Positions 6,951 to 15,403 of a stretch of 64,000 nucleotides of DNA are shown here, one piece after another; position 1 is the first letter of the stretch, and every line of letters starts with the position of its first letter. This stretch comes from Lachnospiraceae bacterium (GTDB lineage: Bacteria; Bacillota; Clostridia; Lachnospirales; Lachnospiraceae): positions 49,786-113,785 of the forward strand of contig SVEH01000010.1 in NCBI GenBank assembly GCA_015057455.1, in the 5' to 3' direction. The translations under genes were made by a program, and so were the position numbers. The notes below the pieces were generated by a model. That model was not told the DNA's origin. It searched no databases and saw only the letters and a list, made by a program, of their open reading frames with translations.

Positions 6951-7364
6951 CTATGGATTTGTTACAGAATTATTTGTATCACTTTTACCATCATCTTTAA
7001 CATTATTGTCAGTAGCATCACCAACCATATCATCAACGCCATCTGTTACGTCGTCAACAACATCATCTACTCCATTTGCAGCGTCATCAATAGCATCAGT
7101 AACGCCATTAGCCGCATCATCTACAACATTGCCATTGTCATCAATTGTACCGTCATTAGAATCATCTCTGTTAACATTTGCATCATCAGTCACATCACCA
7201 TCATGATTATCATCAGTTATACCATTATCATCTTTAGTATTAGCATCATCTGTTGCTTTTTCATTTGTATTATCATTTCTTGCAGTTTCATTGCTGCTAC
7301 CACAACCTGTCATACAAGCGCATAAAAGCACTGCCATTAAAAAAATAAAAATACTCTTTTTCAT
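6951..7364 (-). CDS. Asp/Asn-rich low-complexity lipoprotein
   Basis: A 137-residue protein with a lipoprotein signal: MKKS, a hydrophobic stretch, then MTGC with lipidated Cys at residue 21. The mature part is almost entirely Asp, Asn, Gly, Ala, Val and Thr in loose repeats of the type VDDAANGVTDA and VDDVVDDVTDGVDD. No Trp, Tyr, Phe or His occurs after the signal. Start supported by AGGAGG upstream of ATG. It is a highly acidic, probably disordered surface chain that could bind cations or act as a cell-wall spacer. No defined family is recognised, and the function is unknown. Confidence 0.75.
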   Translation of the reverse strand: MKKSIFIFLMAVLLCACMTGCGSSNETARNDNTNEKATDDANTKDDNGITDDNHDGDVTDDANVNRDDSNDGTIDDNGNVVDDAANGVTDAIDDAANGVDDVVDDVTDGVDDMVGDATDNNVKDDGKSDTNNSVTNP

Positions 7365-7519
7365 ATAATCCTCCTATACATGTTATCTAAAACATAACAC
7401 TAAAATAAAAATTACTATATACATATTGTTTTCATTTTTTATTATTTCATACACAAAAAAATTTCATTTTTTAAAACATAAAAATCCCTCAAAAAAATCT
7501 TAAGAAAGAATAAACCCTA

Positions 7520-7548
7520 TTTACAGTCATATATAAACTACTTATACT
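7520..7548 (+). promoter_or_regulatory. Sigma-A-type promoter of the VanZ-RDD gene
   Basis: TTTACA (7520-7525), 17 bp spacer, TATACT (7543-7548), giving a leader of about 25 bases before the ATG at 7578. Confidence 0.65.
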
Positions 7549-7577
7549 AATGGTAGAAAAAATTCGGGGAGTATATT

Positions 7578-8783
7578 ATGAGTTATATAGAAATTATATC
7601 TACGGCAGTTGCTATCTGCCCAATAATAGCATTTATCTTATCTGGAATATATTTTATACTACAATATAAAAAATATGGTTCTGTATCATTTTTCAGAACA
7701 TTTATATTATATACATTTTTGTTATACTGTATATGCGCTTACTTTTTAGTAATTCTTCCTCTTCCTAATAGAGAAGAAGTTGCTAGACGTACAGGTCCAA
7801 CTACTCAATTAATTCCTTTTAATGTAATAAAAGTATTTGTAGAAGATTCGGGTTTTACACTTACAAAACCTTCTACATATTTAACCGCACTTACCTCACA
7901 TGAATTTTTACAACCTACTTTTAATTTTCTATTATTGTTACCACTAGGATTTTATTTAAGATATTATTTTAAGCTTAAAGCAAAAAAAGCATCCAAAATT
8001 GCTTTATTAACTACTATATTTTTCGAATTAACACAATTTAGTGGTTTATATGGTATTTATTCTAGACCTTATAGATTATTAGATGTTGATGATTTAATGC
8101 TTAATTATAGCGGTTGTATGTTAGGTTTCTTAATTGCACCTATATTTGTTGCCGCATTGCCTACAAGAGAAGAAATTGATAACAAAGCATATAAACATGG
8201 TGCACATATTACACTTATGCGTAGAGCCTTCGCTAATTTTATTGATATATTAATAACTGCATTGGTATATAGCATATGCCTTTTATTTGTATATGCAGTA
8301 TATCATATATCATTCTTAAATGAACTTGCTACCTTTAAACAATTTGAGCATCAATTACCTTATATACTTGCTATAGGTTATATTATAATAAATGTTTTAT
8401 ATCATATTATCTTTATATTAGCTATAGGTGGTAGCACTCCTGGAAAATACATTTTAGGAATAAGAATTATAGATAAACGTGAAAAAAAATTATCAAAATT
8501 TAGAATTTTAATTAGATATATATTATACCTATCTTTAACATATGCTATTCCTTTAAGCATAATATATATCTATTATAAATATTTACTTAATAATCTTATA
8601 GCTGCAATAGTTATGGGCATAATTCTTGCCCTTACTTTAGTATACACAATTATTCGTGTAATTGTTGGTATCTTTTCAAATAAATATACCTATTTTTCAT
8701 ATGAACTTCTAACACGAACTAAGCTTTCAACAGTAATAAAAGATGATAATTCATCTTCCATACTTCAAAATCAATCATACTAA
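7578..8783 (+). CDS. VanZ family protein fused to an RDD membrane domain
   Basis: One of only two plus-strand genes. The 401-residue protein has an N-terminal VanZ-like domain (about 1-195: YCICAYFLVILPLPNR, QLIPFNVI, FELTQFSG, DVDDLMLNYSGCMLGF) and a C-terminal RDD domain (about 218-380: RRAFANFIDILITALVY, GGSTPGKYILGIRI). VanZ of enterococci gives low-level teicoplanin resistance, but most VanZ relatives have no proven resistance role; RDD domains are membrane modules of unknown function. GGGGAG precedes the ATG. Its stop codon abuts the end of the convergent lepB gene, with no room for a terminator between them. Confidence 0.85.
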   Translation: MSYIEIISTAVAICPIIAFILSGIYFILQYKKYGSVSFFRTFILYTFLLYCICAYFLVILPLPNREEVARRTGPTTQLIPFNVIKVFVEDSGFTLTKPSTYLTALTSHEFLQPTFNFLLLLPLGFYLRYYFKLKAKKASKIALLTTIFFELTQFSGLYGIYSRPYRLLDVDDLMLNYSGCMLGFLIAPIFVAALPTREEIDNKAYKHGAHITLMRRAFANFIDILITALVYSICLLFVYAVYHISFLNELATFKQFEHQLPYILAIGYIIINVLYHIIFILAIGGSTPGKYILGIRIIDKREKKLSKFRILIRYILYLSLTYAIPLSIIYIYYKYLLNNLIAAIVMGIILALTLVYTIIRVIVGIFSNKYTYFSYELLTRTKLSTVIKDDNSSSILQNQSY

Positions 8784-9358
8784 TTTATTGCTCCTACATC
8801 ATTAAAAGGATAAATTTTGCATAAAGCTTTTCCCACAATAGAGTCGTATGTTAGTAGTCCAATTTCCTTTTCACGACTATCTTTACTTACTTCTCTATTG
8901 TCTCCCAACACAAAATAATCGTTACTTCCAAGTAAAATTGTATCCTTTGCTAATTTTCCATCTGTAAAATTATTATATCCATATGGATCATTTAACTTCT
9001 CACCATTAATATATATTGTACTATTTTCAATCTTCACTGTTTCCCCTGGTAAACCTATAACACGTTTAATATAAAATAAATCTTTATCCTCTGGATAAGG
9101 TTGAAATACGATAATATCATATCTATTTATCTTTTTAAATTTATATGATACTTTTTCTATAAGCAAATGTTGCTTATTATGTAAAGTAGGCTCCATAGAT
9201 GCGCCTGATACTCTAACATGTTGTACTAAAAATGTTCTCACCAATAGTATTATACACACTGATATTGCTATATAAATAATCATCTCTATAGTATATTTTT
9301 TCAATGTTGTAAATATAGCCTGCTTATCTTTTGTTTCTAATACTTCAACTTTCTCCAT
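8780..9358 (-). CDS. lepB: Signal peptidase I
   Basis: A membrane-anchored type I signal peptidase that removes signal peptides from secreted proteins. From the ATG at 9356-9358 the product is 192 residues: one N-terminal membrane helix (about 22-42), catalytic Ser54 in SGASMEPTL, catalytic Lys98 in YIKRVIGLPGE, and the C-terminal GDNREVSKDSRE box. A longer reading from 9433 lacks a ribosome binding site, whereas AGGAGG precedes the chosen ATG. Short Gram-positive (SipS-like) form. It could process the secreted proteins found elsewhere in this window. Confidence 0.95.
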   Translation of the reverse strand: MEKVEVLETKDKQAIFTTLKKYTIEMIIYIAISVCIILLVRTFLVQHVRVSGASMEPTLHNKQHLLIEKVSYKFKKINRYDIIVFQPYPEDKDLFYIKRVIGLPGETVKIENSTIYINGEKLNDPYGYNNFTDGKLAKDTILLGSNDYFVLGDNREVSKDSREKEIGLLTYDSIVGKALCKIYPFNDVGAIN

Positions 9359-9500
9359 ATTACTCCTCCTATACATCCCATCTAAATCAAAAATATATAT
9401 AGTTCTCAATTGTACTTTACTCAAAAAGTACAAGCTACCTTGATATATAAACTATTTCACCATAAAAAGCTTCACACAAATATTTTTTGAAAAAAGTACA

Positions 9501-9548
9501 AAAAAAAATGCTTAATAATAATTATTGACTAATTACTATTAAACATTT
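9501..9548 (-). terminator. rpoZ terminator
   Basis: Minus strand AAATGTTTAATA pairs with TATTAAGCATTT across a loop of about 20 bases and is followed by eight Ts. It ends the yicC-gmk-rpoZ operon. Confidence 0.75.
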
Positions 9549-9555
9549 CGTCATT

Positions 9556-9789
9556 TTATTCTTCGTCGTTAACAATTTTAACTTTTGAATTATATAATTC
9601 TTCAACAGCTATTGATAATGGCTTATTACATTTTGCCTTTACTAATGGTTCTCTACCATCTATAAGTTGTCTAGCTCTTTTTGCTGTTGCTAAAACAATC
9701 GAATATCTACTATTAACTACAGGTTGCTCTCCTGGCTCTACCTCACTATTTACTACTGTCATTAAATCTGTATATGATGGATGTAACAT
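9556..9789 (-). CDS. rpoZ: RNA polymerase omega subunit
   Basis: A 77-residue omega subunit, starting MLHPSYTDLM, with the conserved NSRYSIVLATAKRARQLI helix and the PLSIAVEELYNSKV segment. The ATG at 9787-9789 follows AAAGGAG with correct spacing; an upstream in-frame ATG at 9807 directly after the gmk stop has no good ribosome binding site. Omega helps assemble and stabilise RNA polymerase and in some bacteria contributes to ppGpp binding. It is last in the yicC-gmk-rpoZ order conserved in Firmicutes. Confidence 0.95.
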   Translation of the reverse strand: MLHPSYTDLMTVVNSEVEPGEQPVVNSRYSIVLATAKRARQLIDGREPLVKAKCNKPLSIAVEELYNSKVKIVNDEE

Positions 9790-9807
9790 AATATTGTCTC
9801 CTTTCAA

Positions 9808-10437
9808 TTATTCATTATCATCATTATATTGTTCTATAAAATTCGCAATAAACTCTGCATGTTTATGACGAAGTTTCATCTCATTCATAACAATGTTGTG
9901 AATCTCATCTGCTGCCTCTTCCACGTCATTATTCACTATAACATTATTATATTGTTCTATGTATCCAGTTTCTTTTACAGCTCTATTAAGTCTCTTCCTT
10001 ATAGTCTCCATATCTTCTGTTCCACGATTAACTAGTCTTTCTTTCAATGTAGTGTAATCTGGTGGAGTAACAAATAACAACAATGCATCTTTAAATTTCT
10101 TACGAACTTCTAATGCTCCTTGCATCTCAATCTCTAATATTATATTGCTACCTTTTGCTAATTCTTCTTCTATGTATGCTTTTGGCGTACCATAATAATT
10201 ACCTACATATTCAGCCCACTCAACAAATCCATCTTCTTTCATTCTTGCAATAAACTCTTCCTTTGTTAAGAAGAAATATTCCTTACCATGAGTTTCTCCT
10301 TCTCTTGGTTTTCTTGTTGTTGCTGAAATTGATAATTTATATTGATCTGGATATTTCTCTAGCATTCTTTTAACTATAGTTCCTTTTCCTGCTCCTGAAA
10401 AACCAGACATAACCATTAATATACCTTTGTGTTGCAT
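9808..10437 (-). CDS. gmk: Guanylate kinase
   Basis: Phosphorylates GMP to GDP with ATP in purine nucleotide synthesis and salvage. The 209 residues include the P-loop GFSGAGKGT (12-20), the GMP-binding SATTRKPREGE segment with EYFFL, YGTPK, and the lid region with RGTEDMETIRKRL. Length and motifs are typical. It lies between yicC and rpoZ; remA (DUF370), which often sits between yicC and gmk in Firmicutes, is missing from this position. Confidence 0.97.
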   Translation of the reverse strand: MQHKGILMVMSGFSGAGKGTIVKRMLEKYPDQYKLSISATTRKPREGETHGKEYFFLTKEEFIARMKEDGFVEWAEYVGNYYGTPKAYIEEELAKGSNIILEIEMQGALEVRKKFKDALLLFVTPPDYTTLKERLVNRGTEDMETIRKRLNRAVKETGYIEQYNNVIVNNDVEEAADEIHNIVMNEMKLRHKHAEFIANFIEQYNDDNE

Positions 10438-10473
10438 ATAATCATCCTCGTTATTCTGTATATTTTACCTAAA

Positions 10474-11352
10474 CTATTCAATATTCTGAATCTGCTCTCT
10501 AATCTTTTCTATCTCTGTCTTAAGATCTATTGCAATATTAGATATCTCAATATCATCTGACTTTGATAAAATTGTGTTTGCTTCTCTATTCATTTCTTGA
10601 GAAATAAAATCAAGTTTTCTACCAATACTTTCATTCAAATCTAAAGTCTTTCTCATAGAATCAACATGACTCTTAAGTCGTACTGTTTCTTCATCTACAC
10701 ATATTTTATCGGCATACATTGTGATTTCTGTTGCTAAAACAGCCTCATCAACTTTCGTATCTTCTAAAATTTCTTGAACTTTTGCATATAACTTTTCTCT
10801 ATAAGTATCAACAACAAGCGGTGATTTCTCCTCTATTAATGTTGTATTATTATATACAAAATCAAGTTTCTCTAAGATATCTTTCTTTAGATTAGCACCT
10901 TCTGCTTCTCTTGTCTTAGTTATATTCTTGCAACACTCTTCCACTGCACCAAGAACAAAATCAACTAATGCATCTTCATCTAATGACTGTTCTTCTAATG
11001 TTAACACCTCTGGATATCTAGACACATTATAATTAGTCACTTCATTCTTAACTCCAAATTCTTCGGAAATTAAATTAAGATATTTTAAATATTCTGCTGC
11101 CATTTCTTTATTGTATTTAACTGCTGCACTTCCTTTTGTGTAATCTTCATATGTTATAAACACATCTATCTTACCTCTTGAAAGTGTTTTCTTAATTGTA
11201 TTCCTTACTGTTGCCTCTAAGAAATTAAGTTTCTTAGGTAATCTAATAGATATATCACAATATCTATGATTAACAGATTTCATCTCTATTGTAATTTTTC
11301 TTTCTTCTGTTACGACTTCGCATCTACCAAAGCCTGTCATACTTTTTATCAT
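10474..11352 (-). CDS. yicC: YicC family endoribonuclease
   Basis: A 292-residue YicC/YloC protein with the diagnostic N-terminus MIKSMTGFGR, the EMKSVNHRYCDISIRLP block and the C-terminal GRKLDFISQEMNREANTILSKS block (DUF1732). Members of the family have been shown to be endoribonucleases. Its position upstream of gmk and rpoZ is conserved in Bacillus and Clostridia. Confidence 0.93.
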   Translation of the reverse strand: MIKSMTGFGRCEVVTEERKITIEMKSVNHRYCDISIRLPKKLNFLEATVRNTIKKTLSRGKIDVFITYEDYTKGSAAVKYNKEMAAEYLKYLNLISEEFGVKNEVTNYNVSRYPEVLTLEEQSLDEDALVDFVLGAVEECCKNITKTREAEGANLKKDILEKLDFVYNNTTLIEEKSPLVVDTYREKLYAKVQEILEDTKVDEAVLATEITMYADKICVDEETVRLKSHVDSMRKTLDLNESIGRKLDFISQEMNREANTILSKSDDIEISNIAIDLKTEIEKIREQIQNIE

Positions 11353-11414
11353 TGCTTCAACTCATCTCTTATTATATTTCAAATCCACATTACAGTTTAA
11401 CAGAATTCCCCATA

Positions 11415-12065
11415 TTAGTCAATTATTTTAATAGTCTTAATCACAGGTTGATTTTCTGGTTGTACTGTACCATTACCGTCAATAGGCTGAACTTTCTTAC
11501 ATATAGCATCAACTATTTCCATTCCTTCTGTAACATGTCCAAATGCAGCATAATCAGCATTTAAAGACAATGCATCTTCATGACAAATAAAAAACTGTGA
11601 ACTTGCGCTATTATTATTAGCTGACCTTGCCATTGAAAGGGCACCCCTTTTATGTGATAATTGATTATCTACACCATTGTTTATAAACTCTCCTATAATA
11701 TTATTATCTGAGCCTCCTGTACCATCTCCATTTGGATCTCCGCCTTGAATAACAAAGCCAGATATAATTCTATGAAATGTCAATCCATCATAGAATTTTT
11801 CTTTTGCTAAATTAACAAAATTAGTAACAGACACTGGTGCACTATCAGCATCTAATTCAACTTCTATCACACCATAATCAATTATCTCTATTTCGGCATG
11901 ATGTTTACCTGACAATAAATTCTCAATAGTATCTTTTGTTAAATAATCAACATCTGCCTCTTTTCTTGAATCATCTGCACCCTTATCCTTGCTAGTCGTT
12001 TTTGCACATCCTACCATTAAAATAATACTCATTACACATAAAAACATTATACTAATTTTCTTCAT
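11415..12065 (-). CDS. Lipoprotein cyclophilin (peptidyl-prolyl isomerase)
   Basis: A 216-residue lipoprotein: signal peptide with lipobox LMVGC (Cys20), a short linker, then a cyclophilin domain (about 60-215) with FHRIISGFVIQGGDPNG, the SMARSANNNSASSQFFI strand and AFGHVTEGM. It catalyses cis-trans isomerisation of prolyl bonds and probably helps fold secreted proteins at the outer face of the membrane. It overlaps the end of the upstream GGDEF gene by 14 bases, so it belongs to that operon. The coupling of a secreted foldase to two cytoplasmic signalling proteins is unusual. Confidence 0.93.
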   Translation of the reverse strand: MKKISIMFLCVMSIILMVGCAKTTSKDKGADDSRKEADVDYLTKDTIENLLSGKHHAEIEIIDYGVIEVELDADSAPVSVTNFVNLAKEKFYDGLTFHRIISGFVIQGGDPNGDGTGGSDNNIIGEFINNGVDNQLSHKRGALSMARSANNNSASSQFFICHEDALSLNADYAAFGHVTEGMEIVDAICKKVQPIDGNGTVQPENQPVIKTIKIID

Positions 12066-15000
12066 TATCAGTCGCTTCCTTCCACACTTTATAGTTATGT
12101 TTCGTTGTATTTTTCACAGAATATAACGCTTCATCTGCACGATCTAATGCTTGTTCTATAGCCTTATCTGTATTAGACACAAAACTTGCAATTCCTATAC
12201 AACATGATAATCGTTTTTCTTCTGGAATTTCTATTTTTTTATTTAATCTTTTCTCTATATTACTTGCAAATCCATCCTCAATTTGCTCATAGATATTCTT
12301 TGCTACTTGTTCGGCATAATCTTCATCTTTACCATTGAATATAAGTAAAAATTCATCTCCACCGTATCGTATAGCAATTCCATTATCGCTAGCACATTCT
12401 TGTAGTATATTAGCAAATAAAACTAACACTAAATCTCCTATTTCGTGGCCTACTGTATCATTGTAATATTTGAAATTATCTAAATCAATATACATAACAA
12501 CATTTTTCAAATTATCATCTACATCCATATTCTTTACACTTGTCATAAAACCTTGTCTATTAAGCAAACCAGTAAGCAAGTCTGTAGATGCCATTTCCTC
12601 AAGTGCCTTGTTCATTCTTTCTATTTCTTCATGTGTTCTAAGTCTCTCTATTGTATCTATAAATTGACCAAATACATATTTTAGAATCAAGAAATTATTC
12701 TGATTAATTACTTTTTTATTAGAATAAACCGTCCTATGCATAAGTAGTAGTCCTATAAATATAGCATCTACTTTATCATTATCCATAATTGGAATACCCA
12801 CCATAGTAAATACATTAGACTCACCGAACACTCGTAAAACTTCCTCATAATCTCCAAAGCTTTTTTCTGTTCTATGAGTAACAAATGCACTTCTATTCTT
12901 ATCAAAATATTCACTTATAACAGAAACTTCTTGTCCAGATAAATATCTATCATCATCTGAATATATTAATTTCATCTCACCATCAGTTGCTTTTAAATAA
13001 TACACACTATCAAAACTAAAGTTGTTTTGCAATGTCTTCATAGAACTAACAACTACTTCCTCAATACTAGAACTTTCTTTGTCTAATCTATCTTGCCATT
13101 GAGATATAAAATTAATATCATTTAATCTATTCTTTAATTGTTTCTCTACAGCATAATCTGAAGATTTCTCTAATATATCTTTTATAGTAATTCCATTTAA
13201 AGTAAAATTAATCTTCTTAATAGCAATCTCTTTGCCTGTAAGTTCATCCTGAAGCATATTTTGACGCTCGTAATATCCATTTTGATTACAATAATATATA
13301 CCTTCATTTAAAATTTCTCTTGCTATTTCATCTTGGTTCAATTCCTTAAATAATCTTCCCAATTCTAATATAAGTAATGGATATATATATACTTTAAATG
13401 AATCAGTATGTATTGCTATATGTAATGCATTCTCAAATGCTTCTTTTGATACGTCAAATTCGCCATTCTTCTTTGTAATAAGTCCTTTTATAAAGAAATA
13501 TAAAACCAACTCTCCAGACCAATAATCAACTACCTCACTATCATCTAAGCTATCCAATAAATACTTAACGATACATTCCATTTTAGAAAAATACACATAA
13601 CAGTTATAATCTGAACCTAAATAATAGTAACATAACGCTGCCATACCAAATAATTTTGTATCTTTACATATTCTATAACCATTTATCTCTAAATCTTCAG
13701 CTATTTTTATAGCTGCTAAAACATAATCCAAACCTTTCTTATAATCTCCAGCTTGAATACAGTTAAGTGACATATTATATAACGTCTCTCCCATAAACTC
13801 TATATTGTCTGTTTCATAAAAAATATTAAGAGATTCATTATAATATTTGTCTGCTTGTACATATTTTTCAACAATTGAACAGTTATATCCTATACCGTTA
13901 TACATACTAGCAATCTGTACTTTATCGTTGTTCTTAGCCAATATCTTAATACACTCTTTATATATTTGTTCAATAAATTTAAAGTTATTAAGTCCTCGGA
14001 ACAACTCTATATTATTCATATATGCTACAATAAGAATGGAATCATTGCCTAATTCATATCCTAGGTCCATACCTCTCTTTAGATACTCTGGAGTATATAA
14101 TGCTTCATACACTTCTGGAATATCCTGCCCTGTCTTATTGTTCTTGTCAACACCATACACATACATATGTGCCAACACGTTCTTATAACCATAATACTCT
14201 AACTTCTCTAGAAACTCTGGTTTTGCTTCAAATTTAAGGTTATGAACAATTATATCATTCCAACCATAATACTGAACCATATAATGTAATAGTTCACCCT
14301 TAAACATATAAAATTCATCATTTAGTTTCTTCTCTGCTATATTAATACACTCTTTAGCACATTTATATGCAGACTTAAACTGTGACATATATATAAATGC
14401 CATTCCCATAATATATGTGCAAATATAATGTTCCATCGGTTCTTCCGATTTTTTATATAACATCTTAACATTTTCACAAGCAACTAACGCTTTATTATAT
14501 GCTCCATTAAATATATTTATCATTGCATACAAATAAAGAAGTGTCCTTTTCTCTTTATTTGGAATCTTTAGATTTTCAAACTCCATTTTTTGATAGATAA
14601 TATCTATATATATCTCTGCTTGCTCAAGTGCAAAAGTTTGAAGCATATTATTTAGTTTTAAAATATATTCTTCAACACGTTTACTTTGAACTAAAAACAT
14701 ATCATCTAATATATCAGCTTTTTTATCATCAATTCCAACCCAGTCATATACATAATTATTAGCTTTAATATACTTTATAAATTTGTCCCATAATTCACTC
14801 ATATATTCCATATGTATATATGATTCATTATATGCAGCAAATATTGCTAAATTAGACATATTCTTTAAATTTATCATTTTATGCAAAAATGCAATCGTAG
14901 AATAATGGGCAAAATGAATATTATTAAGTACTAACAATAACTTAACATTCTTTGTTACTGTTTTATATATATTCAATAATGAATTATAGAATTTCAATTT

Positions 15001-15384
15001 TTCAAAGGATATTTCTGATACAATTACATCATCATTTCTTTTACATTTGCCTGTTTTGATATAAGAAACAAATATACTCTTTTGTAATGAATACACATTA
15101 CACTCATCTATAAATTCTTCTACTGTCATTTTGTTGGCATACAAGTTATAGTAAATATCACTTACCCAACCTAAAAACGGTTCATAAGGTTCTTGCATAT
15201 AACTTCTTGAAAATTCATGACACAACAAGTAAACATCCTTGTTACTACCAAGCATGTTTACAATATCATAACCTGAAAACCCTACATTGTTGTAGTGTTT
15301 TACAAATACAAAATTATCATCTTTTGTATTATAGTTAGATATAATTGATGAAAGAATTTTTTGTATATACACATCACTAAACAT
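12052..15384 (-). CDS. Multidomain diguanylate cyclase with degenerate AAA-like domain, TPRs and GAF
   Basis: A 1110-residue protein without membrane segments. The N-terminal 230 residues resemble the AAA_16-type ATPase domain of STAND proteins (QEPYEPFLGWVSDIYY; LLLVLNNIHFAHYSTIAFLH in the Walker B position), but the P-loop is absent and the Walker B acidic residues are replaced, so ATP binding is unlikely. Residues about 240-700 are helical repeats of TPR type. A GAF-like domain follows (about 790-900), then a GGDEF domain with YGGDEF at 1007-1012. The active-site motif is intact, so c-di-GMP synthesis is expected. The inhibitory RxxD site lacks its Arg. Nineteen bases separate it from its paralogue upstream. 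Confidence 0.8.
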   Translation of the reverse strand: MFSDVYIQKILSSIISNYNTKDDNFVFVKHYNNVGFSGYDIVNMLGSNKDVYLLCHEFSRSYMQEPYEPFLGWVSDIYYNLYANKMTVEEFIDECNVYSLQKSIFVSYIKTGKCKRNDDVIVSEISFEKLKFYNSLLNIYKTVTKNVKLLLVLNNIHFAHYSTIAFLHKMINLKNMSNLAIFAAYNESYIHMEYMSELWDKFIKYIKANNYVYDWVGIDDKKADILDDMFLVQSKRVEEYILKLNNMLQTFALEQAEIYIDIIYQKMEFENLKIPNKEKRTLLYLYAMINIFNGAYNKALVACENVKMLYKKSEEPMEHYICTYIMGMAFIYMSQFKSAYKCAKECINIAEKKLNDEFYMFKGELLHYMVQYYGWNDIIVHNLKFEAKPEFLEKLEYYGYKNVLAHMYVYGVDKNNKTGQDIPEVYEALYTPEYLKRGMDLGYELGNDSILIVAYMNNIELFRGLNNFKFIEQIYKECIKILAKNNDKVQIASMYNGIGYNCSIVEKYVQADKYYNESLNIFYETDNIEFMGETLYNMSLNCIQAGDYKKGLDYVLAAIKIAEDLEINGYRICKDTKLFGMAALCYYYLGSDYNCYVYFSKMECIVKYLLDSLDDSEVVDYWSGELVLYFFIKGLITKKNGEFDVSKEAFENALHIAIHTDSFKVYIYPLLILELGRLFKELNQDEIAREILNEGIYYCNQNGYYERQNMLQDELTGKEIAIKKINFTLNGITIKDILEKSSDYAVEKQLKNRLNDINFISQWQDRLDKESSSIEEVVVSSMKTLQNNFSFDSVYYLKATDGEMKLIYSDDDRYLSGQEVSVISEYFDKNRSAFVTHRTEKSFGDYEEVLRVFGESNVFTMVGIPIMDNDKVDAIFIGLLLMHRTVYSNKKVINQNNFLILKYVFGQFIDTIERLRTHEEIERMNKALEEMASTDLLTGLLNRQGFMTSVKNMDVDDNLKNVVMYIDLDNFKYYNDTVGHEIGDLVLVLFANILQECASDNGIAIRYGGDEFLLIFNGKDEDYAEQVAKNIYEQIEDGFASNIEKRLNKKIEIPEEKRLSCCIGIASFVSNTDKAIEQALDRADEALYSVKNTTKHNYKVWKEATDNEEN

Positions 15385-15403
15385 TATTATGCCTCCATTT
15401 TAC

